A stretch of 64,000 nt of DNA, taken from Burkholderiales bacterium PBB2. Lineage in GTDB: Bacteria; Pseudomonadota; Gammaproteobacteria; Burkholderiales; Burkholderiaceae_C. Of this stretch, positions 26,951 to 35,105 are shown in pieces. Numbering within the stretch: position 1 is the stretch's first letter; every line of letters begins with the position of its first letter. Position numbers and translations under genes: made by a program. The stretch spans positions 85,716-149,715 of the forward strand of contig NKIM01000009.1 in assembly GCA_002255955.1 (NCBI GenBank). The letters run 5' to 3'. The notes beneath the pieces are model-generated. The model was not told the DNA's origin and ran no database searches. It worked only from the letters and a program-made list of their open reading frames with translations.

Positions 26951-27877
26951 ATGAAAGACCTGGATTCCGCCGGACTGGACTGCCTGGCCGCCCTGGCCGA
27001 TGAACGCAGCTTCGAGCGCGCCGCCCAGCGCCTGTCCATCACCCAGAGCGCCATCTCCCAGCGTTTGCGCAGCCTGGAAGCGCAGGTCGGTCAGTTGCTG
27101 GTGGTGCGCTCACGGCCGCTGCGCCTGACCGAGCCGGGCAAGGTCTTGCTTCGCTTTGCACGCCAGCTGCAGGCGCTGCGCACCGATGTGGCGCGTGAGC
27201 TGGGCGCCCAGGTGGCGCCGAACGAGCGCATCGCCATCGCCATCAATGCCGACAGCCTGGCCACCTGGGTGTTGCCGGCGCTGGATCCGGTGGTACAGGC
27301 TGGCCTGCGCGAAGGCTACGGCCTGGAGTTGGTGGTGGACGATCAGGATTTCACCCATGATTGGCTGCGCCAGGGCGAGGTGCTGGGCTGCGTCAGCACG
27401 GTCAGCCAGGCGCTGCGCGGCTGCCTGGTGCAACCGCTGGGGGTGATGCGCTATGTGGCGGTGGCCAGCCCGGAGTTTCTGCAGCGGCAGCTGCCCGAGG
27501 GCCTGAACGAGGCCAATTTCGCCAGCACGCCCTTCCTGGTTTTCAATCGCAAGGACGACAGCCAGGTGCAGTGGGTGGCCAAGGCCTTCCAGGTGCAGTC
27601 ACCGCGGCTGCAGGAACGCTATGTGCCGTCCAGCGAAGCCTATGTGCGGGCGGTCTGCATGGGCTGGGGGGTGGGCGTGGCGCCGGAACTGCAGGTGCGG
27701 CCGCTCTTGCAAAGTGGCGCCCTGGTGGCGCTGCGGCCGGAGTTGAGCGTGGATGTCACGCTGTATTGGCACCAGTGGAAGCTGGTTTCAGATCTGGCAC
27801 CGGCCCCCGCGCGGGTGGCGCTGCTGGACCAGATCGGTCAGGCCCTGGCGCGGGGTGCGCGCGCGGCCTTGAAATAA
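26951..27877 (+). CDS. argP: ArgP/LysG-type LysR regulator
   Basis: 308 residues starting MKDLDSAGLDCLAALADERSF. The winged helix (ERAAQRLSITQSAISQRLRSLE) and the effector domain (ERIAIAINADSLATWVLPAL, DQDFTHDWLRQGEVLGCVS, CLVQPLGVMRYVAVASPEF) closely match the ArgP group, which senses lysine and arginine and activates export genes. It is divergent from argO with 76 bp between the starts. In the gap TTCATA and TATGAA flank a core with the near-repeat GGCGTAC/GCCGTAC, a possible binding site. An open frame extends upstream to 26798, but no family residues lie there. Confidence 0.93.
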   Translation: MKDLDSAGLDCLAALADERSFERAAQRLSITQSAISQRLRSLEAQVGQLLVVRSRPLRLTEPGKVLLRFARQLQALRTDVARELGAQVAPNERIAIAINADSLATWVLPALDPVVQAGLREGYGLELVVDDQDFTHDWLRQGEVLGCVSTVSQALRGCLVQPLGVMRYVAVASPEFLQRQLPEGLNEANFASTPFLVFNRKDDSQVQWVAKAFQVQSPRLQERYVPSSEAYVRAVCMGWGVGVAPELQVRPLLQSGALVALRPELSVDVTLYWHQWKLVSDLAPAPARVALLDQIGQALARGARAALK

Positions 27878-27887
27878 GTCAGAAAAA

Positions 27888-28073
27888 TCAGTCGCGGCCG
27901 GCGGCCGATGCGGCCAGGGCCACCGAGGCCACCATGGACTTGGATTCCAGCAAAGCCAGGCGTTGCAGGCCCGGCTTCTTGCGATCCTGGATGGAATGCG
28001 CCAGGCTCAAGGCGCACACCATGACCAGTGCGACCGTGCCCAGGGCCAGCCATTTCATTAGAAGTGCGTTCAT
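27888..28073 (-). CDS. Small single-span membrane protein, unknown function
   Basis: 61 residues from the ATG at 28073 (MNALLMKWLALG). Residues about 6-25 are a transmembrane helix; the remainder is a basic, Ala/Ser-rich tail. No strong ribosome site precedes the start, and the frame is open further upstream, so the start is uncertain. The stop lies 10 bp from the convergent argP stop. No family recognised. Confidence 0.45.
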   Translation of the reverse strand: MNALLMKWLALGTVALVMVCALSLAHSIQDRKKPGLQRLALLESKSMVASVALAASAAGRD

Positions 28074-28363
28074 AGGTGTTCTTGTAACAGTGCCGTGTGA
28101 CGCAGTTGGCATCACAGCGGGATCGGCAGAATAGCCATAAACCCGCCGCGCGAACACCCATCTAAGGGGGGGTGATCGGGTTTTCACCCTTTATCCCTCG
28201 ATATGAAGTATGCAAAGGGAAATTTCACCTCCGCGGGAGCGTGTGGTTTTCCCAACTAGACCGCGAAGAGCACCCAGTTCGGGGATTCGTCGCCTGGGCA
28301 GATCAAGCACACTGGAATCGCCCCTGCAGCATGACTGCATCCCCTGGATGTGCGAGGTTCGAT
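28074..28363. other. Intergenic region between two small divergent genes
   Basis: About 290 bp, AT-richer than average. One dyad, GGGTGA/TCACCC, with an 8-base loop lies near 28170-28190 followed by a T-rich run; it is a possible weak terminator or leader structure. No protein-coding or RNA family was recognised. Confidence 0.35.
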
Positions 28364-28579
28364 ATGCGATTCACCCCAGCTTTGCGCTTCTTCCGTCGCA
28401 ATTCGACGCTCCCGCAGGAGCAGGACCCCGCCGACCTGGGCACAGCCTTTGGCATGGAAGCCAGCCTGGAGGACGGCGACGACTACCGCGCCAGCGTCAG
28501 CGAGATCGAACTGGAGTCGCAGCGCTCCCGCGCCGCACTCGAATCCCCCCTGGCCTGGCTGTCTTCCAAACGCAACTGA
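28364..28579 (+). CDS. Small hypothetical protein
   Basis: 71 residues starting MRFTPALRFFRRNS; GAGG at proper spacing before the ATG supports this start over in-frame ATGs upstream. The N-terminus is basic, the middle acidic (LEDGDDYRASVSEIELESQ). No domain, signal peptide or membrane helix is evident. The stop is 14 bp from the convergent universal-stress gene. Confidence 0.5.
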   Translation: MRFTPALRFFRRNSTLPQEQDPADLGTAFGMEASLEDGDDYRASVSEIELESQRSRAALESPLAWLSSKRN

Positions 28580-28593
28580 GTGTCGCGCTGGCT

Positions 28594-29016
28594 TCAGCGC
28601 ACCAACAGCACCGGCGTCGAGCAGTGCGCCATCACCTTGGTGGCCACAGACCCCAGCACCAAATTGCCGATCGCACTGTGGCCATGTGAACCCAGGACGA
28701 GCAGGTCGAACTTGCCCTTCTCGGCCGTGCTGGCGATCACATCGGCCGCCGGGCCCACCTTGTTGAGGAACTCAGCCGGCAGCTTCTGCTTGGCAAAGAA
28801 GGCGCGCAAGGTCTTGAGCACCTTCTCGCCTTCGTCGGCGTAGTAGCCCTTCAGCAATTCCTTGTCGAGCACTGCGGCCGCGCGCGGCGGCACGGCCGGC
28901 ACGGCATGCAGCACGGTGTACTGGTGGGCGCCACCCAACCACTCATCATGCGCGGCCAGATAGGCCAGCATGCGCTTGGTGTAACTGCTTCCGTCAACGG
29001 CAACGAGGATCTTCAT
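28594..29016 (-). CDS. Universal stress protein (UspA family)
   Basis: 140 residues, one UspA domain. KILVAVDGSSYTKRMLAYL forms the first strand and helix; the ATP-binding signature G-x2-G-x9-G-S can be read in LGSHGHSAIGNLVLGSVATKV, followed by the family ending STPVLLVR. It is therefore an ATP-binding type. GGAAGG precedes the ATG at 29016; the open frame upstream is not conserved. Cytoplasmic stress-survival role. Confidence 0.94.
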   Translation of the reverse strand: MKILVAVDGSSYTKRMLAYLAAHDEWLGGAHQYTVLHAVPAVPPRAAAVLDKELLKGYYADEGEKVLKTLRAFFAKQKLPAEFLNKVGPAADVIASTAEKGKFDLLVLGSHGHSAIGNLVLGSVATKVMAHCSTPVLLVR

Positions 29017-29107
29017 CGGGCTTCCTTCCGGGTTCATGGGCGCGGGACTGCATCGCGTGTTCGCAGTCTGACACAGGCCACGCGCAAGGAGCTGAGCCAC
29101 ATCAAGC

Positions 29108-29905
29108 TCAGGCCGAGAAGACCTCGATCAGCATTTGGGGGTCAAACCGAGCCGGCTCACCCTTGCGGGCATGGCCGCGGGCATTGCAGATGACGCGCGT
29201 GGCGCCGTTCGCATGCTCAAAACGGTAGTCGTTCTGGCAGTGCAAATGCCCGTGCAACCAAAGGCGCGCGCCTGGCAACAAGGCTTCATCGTCGTTGCAG
29301 AAGCTGGCCGTGCCGGGCTGCTTGCCGTAACGCGGATCGGCGCTGCGCAAGCTGGGCGCGAAGTGGGTGACCACGACCGTGGCATCCCAGGCTGCCGCCT
29401 CACTGGCGTCGATGTCGCCCAGGCTGAGCTGCTGGGCCAGCCATTCTCGGCAGCGCAATCCCTGCTCGCGAACGGCGGCCGCATCGAAACTGGCACCGTT
29501 GCGGCTGGCGCCCATGACCCGCTGAAAATAACTGGCAGCCCGCATGGCGCGCTCGCGCTGCGCCGGGCCGAAGGTGTCGAAATCACTCCAGCGCGTGCTG
29601 CCAAGAAAGCGCACGCGGCGGCCCGCAGCGTCAGGCCGAATGCAGGCGCTGTCGTCAAGCAGGGTGAAACCCAGCTCGGCCGACAGGGCCTGCAGGCCCA
29701 AGCGGGCTTGATCGACATCGCGGCCGTCGTACTCGTGATTGCCGGGCACAAAAATCACCGGCACCGGCCAATCGCGGAAGCGGCGCAGGCCGTCCCAGCG
29801 GCTGTCCACATCCCCGGCCAGGATCAGCAGATCAGCACCGGGAGTGGGCTCAGGATCGAAGGCCTCCGTCTCCAGATGGAGATCGGACAGCAGTTGCAGG
29901 CGCAT
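29108..29905 (-). CDS. Metallophosphoesterase (calcineurin-like)
   Basis: 265 residues. The five metal-binding motifs are present in order: LLSDLHLE, LILAGDVDS, FVPGNHEYD, VVTHFAPS and LHGHLH. Calcineurin-like phosphoesterases hydrolyse phosphomonoesters or diesters with a bimetal centre; the substrate cannot be told from sequence. The gene follows the UPF0149 gene at 29941 on the same strand with a 35-bp gap, so it may be the third gene of the LysR-UPF0149 unit. Confidence 0.92.
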   Translation of the reverse strand: MRLQLLSDLHLETEAFDPEPTPGADLLILAGDVDSRWDGLRRFRDWPVPVIFVPGNHEYDGRDVDQARLGLQALSAELGFTLLDDSACIRPDAAGRRVRFLGSTRWSDFDTFGPAQRERAMRAASYFQRVMGASRNGASFDAAAVREQGLRCREWLAQQLSLGDIDASEAAAWDATVVVTHFAPSLRSADPRYGKQPGTASFCNDDEALLPGARLWLHGHLHCQNDYRFEHANGATRVICNARGHARKGEPARFDPQMLIEVFSA

Positions 29906-29940
29906 GGCGGCTGCGCCTTCTCAGCAGCGCGACACCACGC

Positions 29941-30720
29941 TCAATTGGCGCCGTGGCACTGCTTGTACTTGCGACCGGAACCGCAGTGGCAGGGGTCGTT
30001 GCGGCCGAGTTTGGGGCCTTCGCGGCGCAGGGTTTCGACGCGGTAGCGCTGCTCTTCGGTCAGGTCGCGCAAATCGGCCACGGTGACCACCAGCTCCTCG
30101 ATCGCCTCGTCCAGGTCCTTGAGCGGGTGCTCGCGGTCCAGGGTGGCGACCACTTCCTTCTCTTCCGGCGTTTCAGCCGGCAGGTGGCGGTAAAGGCGGG
30201 CCAGGGCCGTCATCACGGCATCGTCGGGCATGTCGGCCAGATCGGGGAAGCACAGGGTGGCATGCTGGAAGCCAGCGACCCAGGGCATCAGGGTGCGAGA
30301 GATCAGGCTCATGCCGGCATAAGTAACGCGGGCCTGCGCATCCTCGGCGCTTTCGCCTTCAGGCGCGGCCTCCTCCACGGCCTCAGCGCCCTCGCCTTCA
30401 GCCGGTTCTTCCAAATCCAGCACGACCGGGTCGAACCAGCCGCCTTCCACCATGCTCTTGTTCAGCGCGGTGTAGCGGCGCTCCACCAGCTCGCGGATGC
30501 GGGCCAGCCAGTTGGCATCGACCTCTTCGGGCAGCACGCCACCGTCGTAATCGAAGATATTGGGCAGCCACTCCTCGATGTCAATCATGCGGGGCTGCAC
30601 CAGCACGCCGCAGAGGTAGCCGTCCAGCATGGAGGCGTCGAGGGCCTGCAGCGGGGCGGGTGTGGTGGCGAGAAGTTCGTCGAGTTCGGCGAACTCGGTG
30701 TCGGTCAGATCGATGCTCAT
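29941..30720 (-). CDS. UPF0149 (YecA-like) protein with C-terminal SEC-C zinc motif
   Basis: 259 residues. The N-terminal UPF0149 domain contains [39 protein letters not shown] and [18 protein letters not shown]. An acidic, low-complexity insertion ([20 protein letters not shown]) sits in the middle. The SEC-C motif [20 protein letters not shown] at the end supplies the CxC...CH zinc ligands seen in SecA. Function unknown; SEC-C proteins may contact ribosomes or the Sec machinery. The start overlaps the stop of the upstream LysR gene (ATGA, 30717-30720), so the two are translationally coupled. Confidence 0.92.
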   Translation of the reverse strand: MSIDLTDTEFAELDELLATTPAPLQALDASMLDGYLCGVLVQPRMIDIEEWLPNIFDYDGGVLPEEVDANWLARIRELVERRYTALNKSMVEGGWFDPVVLDLEEPAEGEGAEAVEEAAPEGESAEDAQARVTYAGMSLISRTLMPWVAGFQHATLCFPDLADMPDDAVMTALARLYRHLPAETPEEKEVVATLDREHPLKDLDEAIEELVVTVADLRDLTEEQRYRVETLRREGPKLGRNDPCHCGSGRKYKQCHGAN

Positions 30721-31697
30721 GGCCCGATTGTCGCCGCAGTGGCCTCTTGCGCAAGCACGCCCGCCGCCTGCGCGCGCCGCGCAGCCTCGATCAAGCGCTC
30801 GCGCAGCCAGTTCTCGGCGCTGCGCCCTTCGCTGCGCAGATGCCAGAGCATGTCCACATGCACCCGCGACAGAGGCACGGGCAAGGGGCGCTCGATCAGC
30901 TGGCTGCGGTAGCCGGTGGCCTCGACAAAGCTGGCCGGCAGCACGGTCAGCAGGTCCGACTGCGCGACCACCCGGCCGGCAGTGAAGAACTGATTGACAG
31001 TCAGCACGATGCGCCGGCTTCGGTTCATCGCGCCCAAGGCCTCGTCCACAAAGCCATGCGGCCGGCCGGAGAAGCTGACCAGCAGGTGGTGGGCCGCACA
31101 GTAGGCATCCAGATCCAACACCTGTTCCGCCAGCGGATGGCCGCGCCGCATCACGCAGACGTACTCGCTGTCGTAGAGCCGGTGCTGGCGGATCACCGAC
31201 TGGCTGCCCTGGGCGCGAAGCGCCGCCACCGCGCCCGGGAAGTAGCCCACCGCCACATCGGCCTCACCTTGATCGAGCAGTGCGCGCGGATCGCGAGTCG
31301 TCAGCGGCAGCACATGAACATTGGCCAATGCGCGCGCCTGCTCAAGCTGCGCCACCAGGGGCGGCAGTAGCAAGGCCGCAGTGGCATCGGCCATGGCGAT
31401 GCGGAAGGTGTAGTCCTCCCGCTCGGGCTCGAATTCACCGGGTGCCAGCAAGGCCTGCAGGCGCTGCAGGATCAGGCGCACTTCGGGCCACAAGCCTTCG
31501 GCCCGCGAGGTCGGCTTCATGCCGAAAGCCTGGCGAACGAACAGGTCTTCACCCATGGCCTCGCGCAAGCGCTTGAGCGCATGGCTGACCGCCGGCTGGG
31601 TCATGGACAGGCGCTGCGCCGCCCGGGTCAGGCTTTGTTCGGCCATCACCGCATCGAAGACCCGGAGCAGATTCAGATCGAGATGGCGGAAGTTCAT
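30717..31697 (-). CDS. LysR-family regulator coupled to a UPF0149 gene
   Basis: 326 residues. The helix-turn-helix reads [39 protein letters not shown], the NodD/LinR-like type with an FR-to-FG substitution in the family signature. The effector domain starts near [19 protein letters not shown]. The stop overlaps the start of the UPF0149 gene. An AT-rich perfect palindrome lies 19 bp upstream of the start, in front of a divergent small gene, and is its probable operator. Effector unknown. Confidence 0.92.
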   Translation of the reverse strand: MNFRHLDLNLLRVFDAVMAEQSLTRAAQRLSMTQPAVSHALKRLREAMGEDLFVRQAFGMKPTSRAEGLWPEVRLILQRLQALLAPGEFEPEREDYTFRIAMADATAALLLPPLVAQLEQARALANVHVLPLTTRDPRALLDQGEADVAVGYFPGAVAALRAQGSQSVIRQHRLYDSEYVCVMRRGHPLAEQVLDLDAYCAAHHLLVSFSGRPHGFVDEALGAMNRSRRIVLTVNQFFTAGRVVAQSDLLTVLPASFVEATGYRSQLIERPLPVPLSRVHVDMLWHLRSEGRSAENWLRERLIEAARRAQAAGVLAQEATAATIGP

Positions 31698-31715
31698 GGC
31701 GGCGCGAGGAGCTCC

Positions 31716-31740
31716 AAGATATATGACTTGTTTATATCTT
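31716..31740. promoter_or_regulatory. AT-rich 25-bp palindrome, probable LysR operator
   Basis: AAGATATA (31716-31723) and TATATCTT (31733-31740) are exact inverted repeats around TGACTTGTT. The site lies between lysR (start 31697) and the divergent small gene (start 31826), at the usual place of an autoregulatory LysR binding site. Confidence 0.65.
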
Positions 31741-31825
31741 CAATTCCAACAATTCATTGGCAATCGCACTAGGGTTTACCCGACAATCACGCATCGGTTC
31801 AAAAAACCACCCAACAGGAATTGCC

Positions 31826-32074
31826 ATGAGCATCGCGACCCAAACTTTCGGCCTCCCCGCACGTCAGAACCTGCGTCAAAACGTGCGTCATGGCGGCACC
31901 TTCACCGCCATCGGCGCCCGCGTCTGGCTGCGCCTGATCGAATCCGTCAAGGCCCGCATGGCCGCTGCTGCCGAAGCCCGCGCCCAGCGCGAACTGCTGG
32001 CCCTGGCCGACTTCTACCAGGACAGCATGCCCACCTTCGCCGCTGAACTGCGCGCCGCCAACTGCCGCCGCTGA
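31826..32074 (+). CDS. Small protein divergent from a LysR gene, unknown function
   Basis: 82 residues, start chosen at the ATG preceded by AGGA at good spacing (MSIATQTFGLPARQNL). The C-terminal half is an amphipathic helix (KARMAAAAEARAQRELLALA) ending ELRAANCRR. Overall basic, no signal peptide. A terminator follows 36 bp after the stop. It is the only gene facing the palindrome at 31716, so it is likely to be the LysR target. No family recognised. Confidence 0.65.
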   Translation: MSIATQTFGLPARQNLRQNVRHGGTFTAIGARVWLRLIESVKARMAAAAEARAQRELLALADFYQDSMPTFAAELRAANCRR

Positions 32075-32110
32075 GTTCGAGCGGGCAGCCTCGCGCTGCC
32101 TACAGACGTA

Positions 32111-32136
32111 AAAAAGCCCGCTTCTGCGGGCTTTTT
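32111..32136. terminator. Bidirectional rho-independent terminator
   Basis: AAAAAGCCCGC (32111-32121) and GCGGGCTTTTT (32126-32136) form an 11-bp stem with a TTCT loop. It serves the small gene ending at 32074 on the plus strand and pckG ending at 32192 on the minus strand. Confidence 0.92.
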
Positions 32137-32191
32137 GCTTTCCGAACCGACCTTTGCTGCGCTTGCAGCAAAGGTCTGGCTCAGAGATGCA

Positions 32192-34060
32192 TCATTCGGC
32201 GGCCAGGCGCGCTTCGATCTTGGCCTTGGTGGCAGGCAGTTCGGCCGGCAGGTGATACGCCAACTGCGCGAACAGCTCTTCATGCAGGCCCATCTCGACC
32301 GCCCACGCGGCCTTGTCGATATGGGTGGTGATGTTGAACTGCTCCTGGCTGAAGTCCAGACCTTGCCAGTTGATGTCCTGGTAGCGCGGGGTGACGCCGA
32401 AAGCGTGCTCCTCGCCCTGGCCTGTGCCTTCGACGCGGTCCAGCATCCACTTCAGCACGCGCATGTTTTCGCCGTAGCCGGGCCAGACGAACTTGCCGTC
32501 GGCACCCTTGCGGAACCAGTTCACGCAGTAGATGGCCGGCAACTTAGCACCAGAGGCTTGCAACTTCTTGCCCATGTCCAGCCAATGCTGGAAATAGTCG
32601 CTCATGTTGTAGCCCATGAAGGGCAGCATGGCGAAGGGGTCGCGGCGCACCACGCCTTGCTGGCCGGCAGCGGCGGCGGTGGTTTCCGAGCCCATGGTGG
32701 CGGCCATGTAGACGCCTTCCACCCAGTCACGAGCTTCGGTCACCAGAGGCACGGTGGTCGAGCGGCGGCCGCCAAAGATGAAGGCATCGATGGGCACACC
32801 GGCCGGGTTGTCCCAATCGGCGTCGAGCGCCGGGTTGTTGATGGCCGAGACGGTGAAGCGGGCGTTGGGATGCGCAGCCTTGGCACCGGTTTCCTTGGCG
32901 ATGGCCGGGGTCCAGTCCTTGCCTTGCCAGTCGATCAGGTGGGCCGGCGGGGTGTCGGTCATGCCTTCCCACCAGACATCGCCCTCGTCGGTCAGGCCGA
33001 CGTTGGTGAAGATCACGTTCTTGTTCAGGCTGGCCATGCAGTTGAAGTTGGTCAGCGTGTTGGTGCCCGGGGCGACACCGAAGTAGCCGGCTTCAGGGTT
33101 GATGGCGTACAGGCGACCGTCGGCACCGGGCTTGATCCAGGCGATGTCATCACCGATGGTGGTGACCTTCCAGCCCTCAAACGCAGCCGGCGGAATCAGC
33201 ATAGAGAAGTTGGTCTTGCCACAGGCGCTGGGGAAGGCGGCCGCGAAGTGGTACTTCTTGCCTTCCGGCGAGGTCACGCCCAGGATCAGCATGTGCTCGG
33301 CCAGCCAGCCTTGGTCACGGCCCATGGTCGAAGCGATGCGCAGGGCAAAGCACTTCTTGCCTAGCAAGGCATTGCCGCCATAGCCCGAGCCGTAGGACCA
33401 GATTTCACGGGTTTCCGGGAAATGAACGATGTACTTGGTCTGGTTGCACGGCCACTTCACATCGGCCTGGCCCGGCTGCAGCGGGGCGCCAACGGTGTGC
33501 ACGCAGGGCACGAAGGTGCCGTCCTGGCCCAGCACGTCCAGCACGGCACGGCCCATGCGGGTCATGGTGCGCATGTTGACGGCGACGTAGGGGCTGTCGG
33601 ACAGCTCGATGCCAATATGGGCGATCGGGGAACCGATCGGGCCCATGCTGAAGGGCACGACATAGAGCGTGCGGCCGGCCATGGCGCCCTTGAACAGAGC
33701 CTTGTCGCCGGTCTGCAGCAGGCTGCGCATCTCGGCCGGGTCCATCCAGTTGTTGGTTGGGCCGGCGTCTTCCTTCTTGGCCGAGCAGATGTAGGTGCGG
33801 TCTTCCACGCGCGCCACATCGCTGGGGTCGCTGCAAGCGAGATAGCTGTTGGGGCGCAGGGCCGGATTGAGTTTCTTGAAGGTACCGGCAGCGACCAGCT
33901 GGGCGCAGAGGCGGTCGTACTCTTCTTCAGAACCGTCGCACCAGTACACATCCTTGGCCTGGGTCAGTGCAGCGACCTCGGCCACCCAGGCGATCAAGCG
34001 CTGGTGTTTCACAAAAGCCGGCACGTTCAGGCGCAGCCCTTCCATCACGGGTTGGTTCAT
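32192..34060 (-). CDS. pckG: Phosphoenolpyruvate carboxykinase (GTP)
   Basis: 622 residues from the ATG at 34060 (MNQPVMEGL). Catalyses oxaloacetate + GTP to PEP + GDP + CO2, the entry step of gluconeogenesis. Key motifs are intact: the P-loop kinase motif [15 protein letters not shown] with the reactive Cys, [11 protein letters not shown] with the Mn-binding region, [12 protein letters not shown], and [19 protein letters not shown]. Length is normal for the GTP-dependent class. GGGA precedes the start. Monocistronic with a terminator downstream; an in-frame TTG at 34075 is a less likely start. Confidence 0.97.
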   Translation of the reverse strand: MNQPVMEGLRLNVPAFVKHQRLIAWVAEVAALTQAKDVYWCDGSEEEYDRLCAQLVAAGTFKKLNPALRPNSYLACSDPSDVARVEDRTYICSAKKEDAGPTNNWMDPAEMRSLLQTGDKALFKGAMAGRTLYVVPFSMGPIGSPIAHIGIELSDSPYVAVNMRTMTRMGRAVLDVLGQDGTFVPCVHTVGAPLQPGQADVKWPCNQTKYIVHFPETREIWSYGSGYGGNALLGKKCFALRIASTMGRDQGWLAEHMLILGVTSPEGKKYHFAAAFPSACGKTNFSMLIPPAAFEGWKVTTIGDDIAWIKPGADGRLYAINPEAGYFGVAPGTNTLTNFNCMASLNKNVIFTNVGLTDEGDVWWEGMTDTPPAHLIDWQGKDWTPAIAKETGAKAAHPNARFTVSAINNPALDADWDNPAGVPIDAFIFGGRRSTTVPLVTEARDWVEGVYMAATMGSETTAAAAGQQGVVRRDPFAMLPFMGYNMSDYFQHWLDMGKKLQASGAKLPAIYCVNWFRKGADGKFVWPGYGENMRVLKWMLDRVEGTGQGEEHAFGVTPRYQDINWQGLDFSQEQFNITTHIDKAAWAVEMGLHEELFAQLAYHLPAELPATKAKIEARLAAE

Positions 34061-34403
34061 AGCGTTCCCAATCAATATAAAAGCAGAATTGGGTCAAGCT
34101 CGTAAGCATGCACTCACATTTTCAGGAGCGGATGCAAGCCGGGCCTGACCCAATGCCGCTGATGACCAGCACCGGTGTGTCCGGTCTTGGCTCTCTCAGG
34201 CAACGCCGATCCTCGTGGGAAAGCGGCGGTTTGGTGTCCAAAACTCCGCCGGTTTTCGGCGAGTGGGCAATTGTCACCCCAATGTAACGACCCCGTAACT
34301 CTCGGAGAACCCGAGGTCATGCATTTCCTGAATAGATTCATGCCTGGGGCGAAATCCAACGGATGCCGCCGGCCCTGGCGCCAGATTTGTCACACTCCGG
34401 GGC
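34061..34403. other. Divergent intergenic region between pckG and the MOSC gene
   Basis: About 343 bp. It must contain both promoters; TTGACC and TATATT elements are visible on the minus strand close to pckG, but at too short a spacing for a confident call. An interrupted dyad around 34223-34252 (CGGCGG...CCGCCG with TTTGG/CCAAA inside) could form a stable hairpin of unknown role. No gene found. Confidence 0.4.
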
Positions 34404-34976
34404 ATGAGCACCCTGACCCGCATCAACATCGCCAAGGCGCAAGCCTTGCGCACCCTCGACGGCCGTGAAACCCTGAGCGGCATCAAGAAGCGCTCGGTCG
34501 ACGGGCCGATTGCCGTCACGGCCCTGGGGCTGGCCGGTGATGAGCAGGCGGATCTCAGCGTCCACGGTGGGCTGAGCAAGGCCGTCTACGCCTACCCGCA
34601 AGAGCATTACGCCTTTTGGCAAACCGTCCGCGCGCAGGCTGGCGTGGCTGAATGGGGTGCGCCGCTGCCGGCGGGCAGCCTCGGTGAAAACCTGACCCTG
34701 TCCGGCCTGTTGGAAAACCAGGTCTGGATCGGTGATGTGCTCCGCTTCGAGCAGGCCGAACTGATCGTCACCGAGCCGCGTTTCCCCTGCTTCAAGTTCA
34801 ATGCCGTGATGGGCTTCAACAAAGCCGCCAAGCTGATGAGTGAAAGCGGCTGGTGCGGTTTTTACTTGGCGGTCAAGGTGGCTGGCGAGTTACGTGCAGG
34901 TGAGACGTTTGAGTTGATCGCCGGGCCACGCGAGGTCGGAGTCACAGAGTTGTTCCGGGCGAAAACCAAACGCTGA
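34404..34976 (+). CDS. MOSC-domain protein (YiiM-like)
   Basis: 190 residues, a stand-alone MOSC (molybdenum cofactor sulfurase C-terminal) domain. DLSVHGGLSKAVYAYPQEHYAFW, GSLGENLTLSGL, WIGDVLRFEQAELIVTEPRFPCFKF with the conserved Cys, and GWCGFYLAVKVAGEL are typical. YiiM-type proteins bind molybdenum cofactor and help reduce N-hydroxylated compounds. Cytoplasmic, apparently monocistronic. Confidence 0.92.
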   Translation: MSTLTRINIAKAQALRTLDGRETLSGIKKRSVDGPIAVTALGLAGDEQADLSVHGGLSKAVYAYPQEHYAFWQTVRAQAGVAEWGAPLPAGSLGENLTLSGLLENQVWIGDVLRFEQAELIVTEPRFPCFKFNAVMGFNKAAKLMSESGWCGFYLAVKVAGELRAGETFELIAGPREVGVTELFRAKTKR

Positions 34977-35105
34977 CAACAGCTATGGGACATGCCTCCC
35001 TCCTCGGAGGGCCGGGCAAATACCCATCGCACCGCGGCCCACTACCCTCAAAAATGCGCCCCATTTCCACAAGGACGGGCGGCAAGCCCAGGGGGAGCCG
35101 GGAGT

